Of a DNA stretch of 64,000 nt, positions 9,069 through 17,062 are shown one piece after another. Position numbers and translations under genes: made by a program. Origin of the DNA: Paludibacteraceae bacterium (GTDB taxonomy: Bacteria; Bacteroidota; Bacteroidia; Bacteroidales; Paludibacteraceae); contig JAFUVS010000014.1 in NCBI GenBank assembly GCA_017471175.1, positions 62,001 to 126,000 of the forward strand, written 5' to 3'. The notes under the pieces were generated by a model. That model saw nothing but the letters and a program-made list of their open reading frames with translations. It was not told the DNA's origin and searched no databases. Position 1 is the first letter of the stretch; each line of letters begins with the position of its first letter.

Positions 9069-11081
9069 ATGGCAACTTTACAAAAAATTCGTAACCATGG
9101 CGTACTCCTATTAGTGATAGTGGGATTGGCTATGTTAGCATTTATTTTGGGTGACTTCCTCAATTCAGGCAGCAGTTTCTTCAATCGCAGCCGCGAATAC
9201 GTTGGCGAGATAGCCGGCGAGAAGATACATTATAGCGACTATGAAGGCGCAATCGACCAACTGACTGAGGTGTATAAGATTGAGTCAGGTCGCTCGAACT
9301 TTGACGAGGAGACGACTACCCAAATCCGGAACCAAGTATGGCAGATGATGCTGATGGACTATAGTCTGAAAGCCCAAGCGAAAGAGATTGGTATGACAGT
9401 AACCGCCGACGAGCTGAGCGAACTGTGCATCGGCGAAAAGCCTCATCAACTGATTACATCGCGCCGCGCTTTCTATGACGAGAACGGTCAGTTCAGTCGC
9501 GATCTGTTAGTCAATTTCCTGCATCAGATAGAGCAAGACGGCGAAGACGATGCGCAAAACGCCAATCTGCAACAGGCTCGCACGTACTGGATGTACTGGG
9601 AGAATGCAGTTCGCCTGACGCAAATGCAGGAGAAATACACCGACCTCGTTAAGAACCTGATTACCGCCAACAAGCTGGATGCCAAGTATGCATACGAGGG
9701 ACAGAAAGTGAGTGCAGAGGTGCAGTACGTGATGCAATCCTACTCGGCTGTAGCCGACTCATTGGTAAGCGTATCGACACGCGACATCAAGCGTCTGTAC
9801 AATGACCAGAAAGCGAAATACAAACAGAATCCTTCGCGCTCGATAGAGTACATCACGTTTGACGTGACACCTTCGGAGCAGGACTTTACTGCGGCTAACG
9901 AACTGATGCAGAGTTTGGAAGAAGAGTTCCGCACCACCGACGATGTAGCTCTTGTAGTGAACACGAACTCGGACTTAATGTACGACGGTCGCAACTACTC
10001 GGAGCAAACCGTACCTGAACAATACAAAGAGTTCGCATTCGGCAAGGACGCGAAGAAAGATGACTTCTCGGGTCTGACGTTTGCGGACAACACGTACAGT
10101 ATGGCTCGTATCATTGAATGCGGCTACACTCGTCCCGACTCGGTTCAACTGAAAGTGATTGCGCAGGAAGAGGGTCAGGAAGATACTGAATTAGGTTGGC
10201 TGACAGAAGAGCAGTTAGGTCGCGAAATGGCAGACAAGGCTTTCACGGGCAAGAAAGGCGAACGCTTCACGATAGCCGCCGGTTTGGGCGAGCAGACGTT
10301 TGAGATAATGGACGTAGCTAAGGCTACTCCGCGCGTCAAATTAGCTATTCTCCAACGCGAAGTAACGCCTTCCAGCAAGACGATTTCGGCACGTTACAAC
10401 GAGGCGAAGCAGTTCATCGTGAACAACCGTTCGGAGGAGCTGTTCCGCGGTACGGTAGCAGAAATGCAGATGACGCTGTATCCCGCCTACAACCTTGACA
10501 AGAACGCCGACAAGGTGAGCGACCTGAAGCAGAGCCGCCAGATTGTGCGTTGGGCATACGAGGCGAAAGAGGAAGGCACCATCAGCGATGTATTCGAGTG
10601 CGGCGACAAGTTCGTAGTGGCACTGCTGACATCGATAGACGAGGACGAGTACCGTCCGTTGGCAGATGTAGAGACCGAGCTTCGCAGAAAAGCGACCAAC
10701 GAGAAGAAAGCCGAATACCTGAAGAAGCAAGTAGAGGGACTGACTACATTGCAAGACATTGCTGCCAAATGGAACACGAGCGTTCAGACAGCTACGGGCG
10801 TTACGCTCAACGGCTATCAGTTCGGCAATATGGGTCCTGAATACAAAGCTATGGGTACGGCTATCGCCATTAAAGAGAATACGTTGAGTCCGGTGATTGC
10901 AGGTAATCAAGGTGCCATCGTGCTGATGACTACCTCCCGCACGCAAGCCGAAGGCGAGATGAATGCCGAGACAGAGATTGCGCAACTCAACCAACGCCGC
11001 GCATATATGCTGCCCTATCAGATTATCAATCTGCTCGAGCAAAACAGCGAGGTGGAGGATAATCGCTCGAACTTCCAGTAA
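9069..11081 (+). CDS. PpiD-like membrane-anchored periplasmic folding factor (SurA N-terminal domain)
   Basis: A 670-residue protein beginning MATLQKIRNHGVLLLVIVG. One transmembrane helix (about 12-31) is followed by a periplasmic SurA-type N-terminal domain (VGEIAGEKIHYSDYEGAIDQL) and long helical chaperone regions. This layout is that of PpiD, which helps outer-membrane and secreted proteins fold as they leave the Sec channel. The segment where the parvulin isomerase domain should lie (about 350-430, VQLKVIAQEEGQEDTELGWL) lacks the usual histidine and HIL motifs, so isomerase activity is doubtful. It starts 15 nt after the PAS gene and is followed by a strong terminator. Confidence 0.85.
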   Translation: MATLQKIRNHGVLLLVIVGLAMLAFILGDFLNSGSSFFNRSREYVGEIAGEKIHYSDYEGAIDQLTEVYKIESGRSNFDEETTTQIRNQVWQMMLMDYSLKAQAKEIGMTVTADELSELCIGEKPHQLITSRRAFYDENGQFSRDLLVNFLHQIEQDGEDDAQNANLQQARTYWMYWENAVRLTQMQEKYTDLVKNLITANKLDAKYAYEGQKVSAEVQYVMQSYSAVADSLVSVSTRDIKRLYNDQKAKYKQNPSRSIEYITFDVTPSEQDFTAANELMQSLEEEFRTTDDVALVVNTNSDLMYDGRNYSEQTVPEQYKEFAFGKDAKKDDFSGLTFADNTYSMARIIECGYTRPDSVQLKVIAQEEGQEDTELGWLTEEQLGREMADKAFTGKKGERFTIAAGLGEQTFEIMDVAKATPRVKLAILQREVTPSSKTISARYNEAKQFIVNNRSEELFRGTVAEMQMTLYPAYNLDKNADKVSDLKQSRQIVRWAYEAKEEGTISDVFECGDKFVVALLTSIDEDEYRPLADVETELRRKATNEKKAEYLKKQVEGLTTLQDIAAKWNTSVQTATGVTLNGYQFGNMGPEYKAMGTAIAIKENTLSPVIAGNQGAIVLMTTSRTQAEGEMNAETEIAQLNQRRAYMLPYQIINLLEQNSEVEDNRSNFQ

Positions 11082-11099
11082 AACATAGACTTATATGTC

Positions 11100-11143
11100 A
11101 AAAGCAGGGTGTGTCAAGGCGAATTGGCACACCCTGCTTTTTT
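11100..11143 (+). terminator. Intrinsic terminator after the PpiD-like gene
   Basis: Stem arms AAAAGCAGGGTGTG (11100-11113) and CACACCCTGCTTTTTT (11128-11143) pair over 14 bases. The run of T at the end gives rightward termination, and the A-run makes leftward termination possible. Confidence 0.9.
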
Positions 11144-11211
11144 GGGCTATGTTGATACCTATAGTAGAAGGTTAGGGATAGGCATATTCTTGTTAAAAAA
11201 CACTGTCCTGC

Positions 11212-11242
11212 TTGTGTATGTGTTTTTTGCTCTGTACCTTTG
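11212..11242 (+). promoter_or_regulatory. Bacteroidota-type promoter opening the nuclease/methyltransferase island
   Basis: TTG (11212-11214), a 20-nt spacer and TACCTTTG (11235-11242). Transcription should start near 11249, about 90 nt before the DUF1016 gene. Confidence 0.7.
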
Positions 11243-11340
11243 TGCCGTAAAAAAATAACTATTATGGGAACGCATCCCGATGATATTTTGATACAAACAG
11301 CATAGACATAAACCCAGCGCAAAGCGTTTAATGCAAAGAA

Positions 11341-12369
11341 ATGAGTAAAGAGATAACTGAATATAAAGGCAATTTATCTGCAAATCTATATCATGAGGTG
11401 CAGAAAATTTTGCAATTAGCTCGTCAGACTGCTTACAAAGCAGTTAATTTTGCAATGGTATCTGCCTATTGGCAGATAGGTAAAGTCATCACAGAAGACG
11501 AACTCCAACACAAAAGGGCAGAATATGGCAAGTCAGTACTTCGCAACCTCGCTATGCGTCTTACCGAAGAATTTGGCAAAGGATTTGACGAAAGCAATTT
11601 GAGGTATATGTGCTTGTTCTATAAAGCATTCCCAATTTATGACACACTGCGTCACGAATTGAGTTGGTCGCATTATCGTAAACTTATCAGCGTTGAAGAT
11701 GAGAAGGCAAGACAATGGTATATGAATGAGGCGGCATCGCAAGTTTGGAGTACCCGACAACTTGACCGACAAATTTCTACGCTCTATTACGAACGTTTAG
11801 CTCTCAGCACAAACAAGCAGTCCGTTGTTGAGGAGGCAGAACAAAAACTCGCAAATTATACAGCAGAGGACTTTATACACACTCCGGTGGTTTTGGAATT
11901 TCTGAACCTGAAAGACTATCCATCTTTGCATGAATCCACTTTAGAACAAGCATTGATTGATAATCTTCAAGATTTTCTATTGGAATTGGGTAAAGGTTTT
12001 TGTTTTGTGGCACGACAAAAGCGAATGCGTTATGATGACGAAGACTTCTATCTTGATTTGGTTTTCTACCATAGTATCCTCAAATGTCATGTCCTTATTG
12101 ATTTGAAATTAGGGAAACTCACCCATCAAGATATCGGACAGATGGATAGTTATATTCGGATGTATGATGCGCTATATAAGAATGAAGATGATAATCCGAC
12201 GATAGGGCTCATTCTCTGTTCGCAAAAGAATGAAGCGATTGCTCGTTATTCTGTTTTGAATGATGCAAAACAAATTTTCGCCTCGCGCTATACATTGTAC
12301 TTGCCATCAGAAGAAGAACTAAAACGAGAAATAGAAAAAGAACAAAAACGTATATTGGAAAAAAGATAA
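11341..12369 (+). CDS. DUF1016/YhcG-family PD-(D/E)XK nuclease
   Basis: A 342-residue protein of the YhcG family. The N-terminal half (about 10-165) is the helical DUF1016_N DNA-binding region (SAYWQIGKVI, ELSWSHYRKLI). The C-terminal half (about 175-330) is a PD-(D/E)XK nuclease fold with D239 in YLDLVFYH and D254-L-K256 in VLIDLKLG as the expected metal ligands. Members occur widely in restriction-modification loci and defence islands; their exact activity is poorly known. Codon use is more A+T-rich than the PpiD-like gene upstream, suggesting a separate origin. It has its own promoter, and an EcoRI-type methyltransferase lies 297 nt downstream, which suggests a nuclease-methyltransferase relationship that is not proven. 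Confidence 0.85.
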   Translation: MSKEITEYKGNLSANLYHEVQKILQLARQTAYKAVNFAMVSAYWQIGKVITEDELQHKRAEYGKSVLRNLAMRLTEEFGKGFDESNLRYMCLFYKAFPIYDTLRHELSWSHYRKLISVEDEKARQWYMNEAASQVWSTRQLDRQISTLYYERLALSTNKQSVVEEAEQKLANYTAEDFIHTPVVLEFLNLKDYPSLHESTLEQALIDNLQDFLLELGKGFCFVARQKRMRYDDEDFYLDLVFYHSILKCHVLIDLKLGKLTHQDIGQMDSYIRMYDALYKNEDDNPTIGLILCSQKNEAIARYSVLNDAKQIFASRYTLYLPSEEELKREIEKEQKRILEKR

Positions 12370-12421
12370 AATAAACCAGCGCAAGGTGTTGCGCGATAAT
12401 ATATTAACATAAGCAGACTAT

Positions 12422-12603
12422 TATTTCGCGTTCGAAAAGAAAAAAGCCTACGAAACTGATTTCTCAACGAAACGGGTCATGCTTCACGAATGTGCCTAAT
12501 TTTAGGACATTCCTCTCATACCAATTAGTTTTCACCATCTCGGTGTGAACTTTCTATGGTATGAGGCGGAGGTTCTTCGTAGGCTCCTTCGTGAACGCGA
12601 ATA
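12422..12603. repeat. Nested inverted-repeat structure between nuclease and methyltransferase genes
   Basis: Three nested pairings are visible. The outer arms are TATTTCGCGTTCGAA (12422-12436) and TTCGTGAACGCGAATA (12588-12603). The middle arms are AGCCTACGAA (12445-12454) and TTCGTAGGCT (12576-12585). The inner arms are CTCATACCA (12515-12523) and TGGTATGAG (12557-12565). A small CCTAATTTTAGG palindrome lies inside, and a T-run follows near 12615. It could be a non-coding RNA, a regulatory hairpin or a short non-autonomous mobile element. No protein gene is seen in 12370-12666. Confidence 0.65.
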
Positions 12604-12666
12604 GAGGTTCACACTTTTTTTGTACCCGCCGGTGGATTGATAGTTATGCAATAAAACTATCAATCT

Positions 12667-13713
12667 ATGGCAAGAAAGGATTTGGCACAAGCCAAAGATG
12701 CTAAGAAAGACGAGTTCTATACCCAACTATCGGATATAGAAAAGGAACTCCGTCATTACAAACCTTATTTCAATGATAAGGTCGTCTTTTGTAATTGTGA
12801 TGACCCATACGAAAGCAACTTCTTCAAGTACTTTGCTCTTAATTTCAATTCTCTCGGATTGAAAAAACTTATCGCTACCTGTTACAATGGCTCACCTGTA
12901 TCAGGTAATGAATTGTTATTGGATTTCGGCGATACAGTAGATGACCCAAAAAAGATAGCGTACAAAGTTGAGATAACCGAAGTAACTGACGCAAATGGTG
13001 ATGGTGCAATAAATCTTGCTGATGTTAAATACCTGATGCAGAATGATAAGAATGTTATTTCTATACTTAAAGGCAATGGTTCGTTTGATAGTCAAGAATG
13101 TCTTGAGTTATTAAAAGAAGCGGATATTATTGCAACTAATCCACCATTCTCTCTATTCCGCGAATACCTTGACATGCTGGATAAATCAGGCAAGCAGTTT
13201 ATCATTATCGGAAATACCAATGCGTTGAAATATAAAACAACATTTAGGATGTTTCAAGAAGATAAAATTCGAACCGGTTACACGAATTTTAATGTAGGTA
13301 TGTTTTTCTTTGTTCCTGATTCGTTTGAGAAATTCCACCATATAGAAGGTGGCAAGAAAATAGCCCGTGTTTCAACTTCTTGCTGGTACACAAATATGCC
13401 GGTTGCAAAACATAAAGAAGATTTAGTACTATACAAACACTATACACCCGAAGAATACCCTGAATATGACAACTATAAGGCTATCAATGTTAATACCTAT
13501 ACGGATATTCCTTGCGATTACGATGGAGTGATGGGGGTACCAGTAACCTTTTTAGATAAGTACAATCCTGAGCAGTTTGAGATAATATGGACTACTGATA
13601 GAGGGGGAGATGGTTATTTGGAAGAGTTTAAGAAACCATGGGATAGATACGATGCACCTGTGTTAAAAGGACAAGGATTATATACCCGCATCCTTATCCG
13701 TCGCAAACGGTGA
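12667..13713 (+). CDS. EcoRI-type adenine-specific DNA methyltransferase
   Basis: A 348-residue protein of the EcoRI_methylase family. It has an N-terminal KDEFYTQLSDIEKEL segment, an IIATNPPFSLFREYL catalytic motif (NPPF at 158-161) typical of N6-adenine methyltransferases, and a C-terminal region ending in a basic RILIRRKR. Residues 108-119 (DANGDGAINLAD) match an EF-hand or dockerin calcium-loop pattern between the cofactor-binding and catalytic parts. The family methylates adenine in GAATTC in EcoRI; the target here is unknown. No EcoRI-like endonuclease is adjacent. The neighbours are DUF1016 and DUF262-HNH nucleases, so it may protect self DNA from one of them or be an orphan enzyme. 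Confidence 0.9.
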   Translation: MARKDLAQAKDAKKDEFYTQLSDIEKELRHYKPYFNDKVVFCNCDDPYESNFFKYFALNFNSLGLKKLIATCYNGSPVSGNELLLDFGDTVDDPKKIAYKVEITEVTDANGDGAINLADVKYLMQNDKNVISILKGNGSFDSQECLELLKEADIIATNPPFSLFREYLDMLDKSGKQFIIIGNTNALKYKTTFRMFQEDKIRTGYTNFNVGMFFFVPDSFEKFHHIEGGKKIARVSTSCWYTNMPVAKHKEDLVLYKHYTPEEYPEYDNYKAINVNTYTDIPCDYDGVMGVPVTFLDKYNPEQFEIIWTTDRGGDGYLEEFKKPWDRYDAPVLKGQGLYTRILIRRKR

Positions 13714-13745
13714 AATGTAGGACGCAATAGTTGAAATGGCTCTCA

Positions 13746-13790
13746 GTTGCGGTGGAAATAATTTTCCGCAGGCGGGGACACCTGCATTCC
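13746..13790. repeat. Hairpin and REP-like palindrome after the methyltransferase gene
   Basis: A hairpin GCGGTGGAAATAATTTTCCG, then GCAGGCGGGGACACCTGCAT with TCC. The second belongs to the island's GGGACAC palindrome family (GCAGG pairs with CCTGC). It may act as a terminator-like structure. The rest of 13714-14083 contains another palindrome at 13946 and a promoter at 14034, and no convincing gene. Confidence 0.65.
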
Positions 13791-13945
13791 ACAAAAGCAG
13801 CGTTCTTGTTCAGTTGTATTTCAGTTCCTGTTCAGTCGTCTTCACAAAATAGGCTTGCGCCCTTTGTTTATCGCTGACGAGCGTGCTGAAAAAGGAAATA
13901 AAATTGTTGAGTAATTGTTGATAATTGTTGCCCCCCAAAAAACTA

Positions 13946-13973
13946 CCGCGAGTGAGGACACTCGCGCTCCTGT
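13946..13973. repeat. REP-like palindrome
   Basis: CCGCGAGTGAGGACACTCGC with GCTCCTGT. CGCGAGTG and CACTCGCG form a perfect eight-base stem with an AGGA loop. It has the same architecture as the copy inside the DUF262 gene at 15751. Confidence 0.8.
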
Positions 13974-14033
13974 TAGGAACAACATCGTGATATTTGACAT
14001 ATTGGATTACCGTAAAATAATTTACATAAATAG

Positions 14034-14064
14034 TTGCGTATGTGTCTTTTTTGTTGTATTTTTG
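14034..14064 (+). promoter_or_regulatory. Bacteroidota-type promoter for the Bro-N/DinD-like gene
   Basis: TTG (14034-14036), a 20-nt spacer and TATTTTTG (14057-14064). Transcription near 14071 leaves a leader of about 13 nt, which selects ATG 14084 over the upstream in-frame codon at 14042. Confidence 0.75.
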
Positions 14065-14083
14065 CAACAAAATTACAATCATA

Positions 14084-14974
14084 ATGGCACAAGAAGAATT
14101 AGTAAGACTATTTGACGCGAAACAGATACGCGTGGTATGGGACAATGATACGGAGAAGTACTATTTCTCAGTGGTGGATGTTGTCCAAGTATTAACCGAC
14201 AGCCCTGATTATCAGACGGCTCGCAACTATTGGAAAATAGTTAAACACCGACTTACCGAAGAGGGAAATGAAACGGTTACAAATTGTAACCGGTTGAAAT
14301 TAACCGCTGCTGATGGTAAGAAACGTTTGACCGATATGGCTGATACAGAGCAAGTTCTGCGGCTTATTCAGTCTATCCCGTCGAAGAAAGCAGAGCCGTT
14401 TAAGATGTGGCTTGCCAAAGTCGGGCAAGAGCGGCTTAACCAACTGCAAGACCCCGAACGAAGCATAGAGCAGGCAATAAGAGATTATAGGCGTTTAGGA
14501 TATTCTGAGAATTGGATAAACCAGCGCATCAAGACCATCGAGATACGCAAAGGACTGACCGACGAATGGAAGCGTAGCGGTGTGGAAACCGAACAGGAAT
14601 ATGCCTCGCTTACAGATATTATGTATCAGGCTTGGTCGGGCATGACCACACGCGAATACAAAGACTTCAAAGGCTTGCGCAAAGAGAGTCTGAGAGACAA
14701 TATGACCAACGTGGAGTTGATGCTCAATGGTCTTGCCGAGGCGGCTGCCACGGAGATTTCCAAAGAGCGCAACCCGCAAGGATTCATAGAAACAGCAGGC
14801 ATTGCCCAAGAAGGTGGTGAGGTGGCAGATGCTGCGCGGCAGAACCTTGAACAACGTATCGGGCGAAGTGTCATATCACCTCGCAAGGCTGTGCATTTCA
14901 CTACTCCGCCTGACGAACTGCCCCTGCCAAAAGAAACTGACGAGTTAGACGAGATAACAAGTATTGAAGAGTAA
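14084..14974 (+). CDS. Bro-N domain protein, DinD-like
   Basis: A 296-residue protein from ATG 14084. The N-terminal 110 residues form a BRO-N fold (IRVVWDNDTEKYYFSVVDVV, then DYQTARNYWKIVKHRL), a DNA-binding domain of phage antirepressors and of the SOS-induced DinD. The C-terminal half (YASLTDIMYQAWSGMTTREY, KGLRKESLRDNMTNVELMLN, then GRSVISPRKA) resembles DinD and its Bacteroidota relatives. DinD inhibits RecA-filament reactions in E. coli; here regulation of DNA metabolism or of the neighbouring nucleases is possible. It has its own promoter and a short leader. A weak hairpin follows, then the DUF262 gene in the same direction. Confidence 0.8.
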   Translation: MAQEELVRLFDAKQIRVVWDNDTEKYYFSVVDVVQVLTDSPDYQTARNYWKIVKHRLTEEGNETVTNCNRLKLTAADGKKRLTDMADTEQVLRLIQSIPSKKAEPFKMWLAKVGQERLNQLQDPERSIEQAIRDYRRLGYSENWINQRIKTIEIRKGLTDEWKRSGVETEQEYASLTDIMYQAWSGMTTREYKDFKGLRKESLRDNMTNVELMLNGLAEAAATEISKERNPQGFIETAGIAQEGGEVADAARQNLEQRIGRSVISPRKAVHFTTPPDELPLPKETDELDEITSIEE

Positions 14975-15016
14975 CAGATATAACTTACTCTAACTAATAA
15001 GCGGTAGTCCAATACG

Positions 15017-15042
15017 AAGCGGATTGCCGCTTTGTTGTTTTT
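15017..15042 (+). terminator. Short terminator-like hairpin
   Basis: AAGCGG (15017-15022), loop ATTG, CCGCTT (15027-15032), then a T-rich run. The six-base stem is weak and it overlaps the upstream box of the next promoter. Confidence 0.4.
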
Positions 15043-15053
15043 GAATAATTTTG
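15024..15053 (+). promoter_or_regulatory. Bacteroidota-type promoter for the DUF262-HNH gene
   Basis: TTG (15024-15026), a 19-nt spacer and TAATTTTG (15046-15053). Transcription should start about 20 nt before ATG 15081. Confidence 0.65.
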
Positions 15054-15080
15054 GATAATTTTTGACTAAAAACTTACCCC

Positions 15081-16256
15081 ATGAAAATTGAATTACACAA
15101 GATTACGGTTCGCGAGCTGACAGAAGGCTACGTGGACAATCAGGAAGCAGGCGTGAAAGCATACGGTGGCAAATTAGATGTGCGACCGCCGTTTCAGCGA
15201 GAGTTTGTCTATAACGACAAAGAGCGCGACGCAGTAATTGACACGATAGTCAACAACTTTCCGCTGAACGTAATGTATTGGAGTGTAAGAGAGCCTTGGA
15301 ACGCGGATGTCCCCGTCCGCAATGATGCACAAGATGCGGACGCGGATGTCCGCGCTCCAAGATACGAAATCATCGACGGTCAACAACGCACTATCTCCAT
15401 CTGTCAGTACGTGAACGGCGACTTTGCGCATCTGTTCCGCTATTTTGATAATCTGACCAAAGAGGAGAAAGAGCAGATTCTCAACTATGAGTTGTATATT
15501 TACCGTTGTACCGGTTCGGACAAAGAGAAGTTGAAATGGTTCAAAACCATCAATATAGCCGGAAAGAAACTGACCAACCAAGAACTATTGAATGCCGTAT
15601 ATGCTTCGCCGTGGTTGAGCGATGCCAAGCGGTATTTCTCCAAATCCAACTGCGGCGCATACCTCATGGGCAATAAATACCTTACCGGTTCGCCTATTCA
15701 GCAAGATTATTTGGAGACCGTGTTGCGTTGGGCTGCTGATGCCAATAAAACCGCAAGTGGGACACTTGCGCCCCTGTCAATTGAACAATACATGGCGGAA
15801 CACTCCATCAAAGACTCCGACGCTACGGCTCTGTGGCTCTATTTCCAACAAGTGATCAATTGGGTGCAAGCGAAGTTTCGCTATCGCTCTGTGATGAAAG
15901 GTGTGGACTGGGGCGCTATCTATAATAAATACGGGCAGGAATACATTAACATCGAGGAAATGGAGCAACGCATCTCTGCACTAATCCAAGACTCCGATGT
16001 CGGCAATCAGAAAGGCATTTATTGGTATGTGTTTGATGCCGACGAGCGGCACTTGCAAATCCGCGCGTTTGACGGCAACACCAAGCGTCGTCAGTATGAG
16101 AAGCAGCAGGGTATCTGTCCTATTTGCGGCAAACATTTTGAGTTGGAGCAGATGGAGGCGGACCATATAACCCCTTGGTCGCAGGGCGGACATACCACTC
16201 CGGATAACTGTCAGATGTTGTGCAGGGATTGTAACCGAAGGAAAAGCAATAAATAA
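15081..16256 (+). CDS. DUF262 nuclease with C-terminal HNH domain
   Basis: A 391-residue protein. The N-terminal DUF262 domain has RPPFQREFVYND (35-46) and the signature DGQQR (99-103), associated with nucleotide-dependent nucleases such as GmrSD. The C-terminal 46 residues are a zinc-type HNH endonuclease: CPICGKHFE, ADHITPWSQGGH, and CRDCNRRKSN. DUF262-HNH proteins are frequent in defence islands and cut modified or foreign DNA. Two stretches of the gene, at 15301-15361 and 15751-15777, carry the palindromic repeat found in nearby intergenic DNA. They translate in frame to low-complexity insertions (residues about 74-94 and 224-232), between the REPWNADV segment and DGQQR in the first case. 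The reading frame is intact. Confidence 0.88.
   Translation: MKIELHKITVRELTEGYVDNQEAGVKAYGGKLDVRPPFQREFVYNDKERDAVIDTIVNNFPLNVMYWSVREPWNADVPVRNDAQDADADVRAPRYEIIDGQQRTISICQYVNGDFAHLFRYFDNLTKEEKEQILNYELYIYRCTGSDKEKLKWFKTINIAGKKLTNQELLNAVYASPWLSDAKRYFSKSNCGAYLMGNKYLTGSPIQQDYLETVLRWAADANKTASGTLAPLSIEQYMAEHSIKDSDATALWLYFQQVINWVQAKFRYRSVMKGVDWGAIYNKYGQEYINIEEMEQRISALIQDSDVGNQKGIYWYVFDADERHLQIRAFDGNTKRRQYEKQQGICPICGKHFELEQMEADHITPWSQGGHTTPDNCQMLCRDCNRRKSNK
15301..15361. repeat. REP-like palindrome pair inside the DUF262 gene
   Basis: ACGCGGATGTCCCCGTCCGC and, after a spacer, GCGGACGCGGATGTCCGCGC with TCCAAG. CGCGGAC and GTCCGCG form a stem. The trailing GCTCCAAG matches the copies at 2178 and 6394. 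Translation gives DAQDADADVRAP, consistent with in-frame insertion. Confidence 0.75.
15751..15777. repeat. REP-like palindrome inside the DUF262 gene
   Basis: CCGCAAGTGGGACACTTGCG with CCCCTGT. CGCAAGTG and CACTTGCG pair perfectly, as in the intergenic copy at 13946. It encodes about TASGTLAPL in frame. Confidence 0.75.
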
Positions 16257-16284
16257 ACCAACTCCATTTGTGTGCAAATTGCTT

Positions 16285-16803
16285 TTATCGGGTTAAGATG
16301 GTGGCTTTGAGTGATGGGGTGATTGAGTCAAGTTCGGAGGCGAGCCGGGCGAGGACGGTCGGGCGGTCAAGGACTTGAACTGCGGTATAACGGGCGTAGC
16401 CTGCAAGGATGGTTTGGGCAAGGTTGGCATCATTGGCGGACTCTGTGGTAGAGAGTCGGTTGTAGATGAGGGAAGTGAGCATCTGCTGGTTGCGAAGATA
16501 AGGTTTGAGTTGTTTGTCGGCTGCTGAACGCGGGTTATTGGCACGGCGAATGCAATCCAAGCGGAAGGCAGTGGCTTGGGCAGAGAAATCCGTGTCCTGA
16601 AGAAGCAGTTTGGCATAAAGAGAAGCTGCTCCCATCTTTTGGCGGTGAAGGGTTTGGGCATCGGACCAGTGGTCGGGCTTGTTCTGATAGCAATAGGTGG
16701 TTTCATAGCGACCAAAGAGTTTGCGCTGGGAGATGTTTTGCTTCTTGCCGAAAATCTTGCCGGAAGAAGACTGAATAGGGGCGAGATAAGTTACTTTAGA
16801 CAT
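16285..16803 (-). CDS. Unrecognised 172-aa protein (MSKVTYLAPIQSSSGK)
   Basis: A minus-strand protein of 172 residues with no signal peptide or membrane helix. It starts MSKVTYLAPIQSSSGKIFGK, then a basic and aromatic stretch (RKLFGRYETTYCYQNKP), followed by mostly helical sequence rich in alanine, leucine and threonine. I do not recognise a functional family; the start is reminiscent of short uncharacterised Bacteroidota proteins. Coding status is supported by its own promoter at 16957-16987. It converges with the DUF262 gene, 28 nt away, with no clear terminator between. The transcribed leader of about 145 nt contains an 11-nt repeat array. Confidence 0.7.
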   Translation of the reverse strand: MSKVTYLAPIQSSSGKIFGKKQNISQRKLFGRYETTYCYQNKPDHWSDAQTLHRQKMGAASLYAKLLLQDTDFSAQATAFRLDCIRRANNPRSAADKQLKPYLRNQQMLTSLIYNRLSTTESANDANLAQTILAGYARYTAVQVLDRPTVLARLASELDSITPSLKATILTR

Positions 16804-16867
16804 AGTTTTTGTTGTATTTTTTATCCGCTATGTTAGGCGGATACGTTATTGAAATTCTATATTGAAA

Positions 16868-16947
16868 TGCTGCGTTAATGCTGTGTTTGTTCTATGTTAA
16901 TCCTATGTTAATGCTGTGTTAATCCTGTGTTGAAGATAGGGTGTTAA
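16868..16947. repeat. 11-nt tandem repeats in a leader
   Basis: Six to seven degenerate units of the form RTGTTAATNCT (for example ATGTTAATCCT, ATGTTAATGCT, GTGTTAATCCT) lie end to end. They fall between the promoter at 16957 and the unknown gene, so they would be in its 5' untranslated region. The 11-nt spacing puts each unit on nearly the same DNA face. Confidence 0.75.
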
Positions 16948-16956
16948 TAGAGAGTG

Positions 16957-16987
16957 CAAAGGTATGGGGTTTGGGGGACATATTCAA
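16957..16987 (-). promoter_or_regulatory. Bacteroidota-type promoter for the 172-aa protein gene
   Basis: On the minus strand TTG (16987-16985), a 20-nt spacer and TACCTTTG (16964-16957). Transcription should start near 16950. Confidence 0.7.
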
Positions 16988-17062
16988 AACTATTTGCAAA
17001 AAAATAGTCGGTATACTATGACGGAAAGTTAATAAACCGAGACACAACACCAAACGGCACAA

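Noticed and set aside
12422..12603. Retron-like RNA
   Set aside because: No reverse transcriptase gene is in the neighbourhood, and the msr/msd pattern with a branching G cannot be shown.
13810..14145. Minus-strand frame of 111 codons ending with a plausible segment (NNYQQLLNNFISFFSTLV)
   Set aside because: It crosses a palindrome and the promoter and start of the Bro-N gene. Only the last 40 residues look protein-like, so at most it is a gene remnant; not strong enough to annotate.
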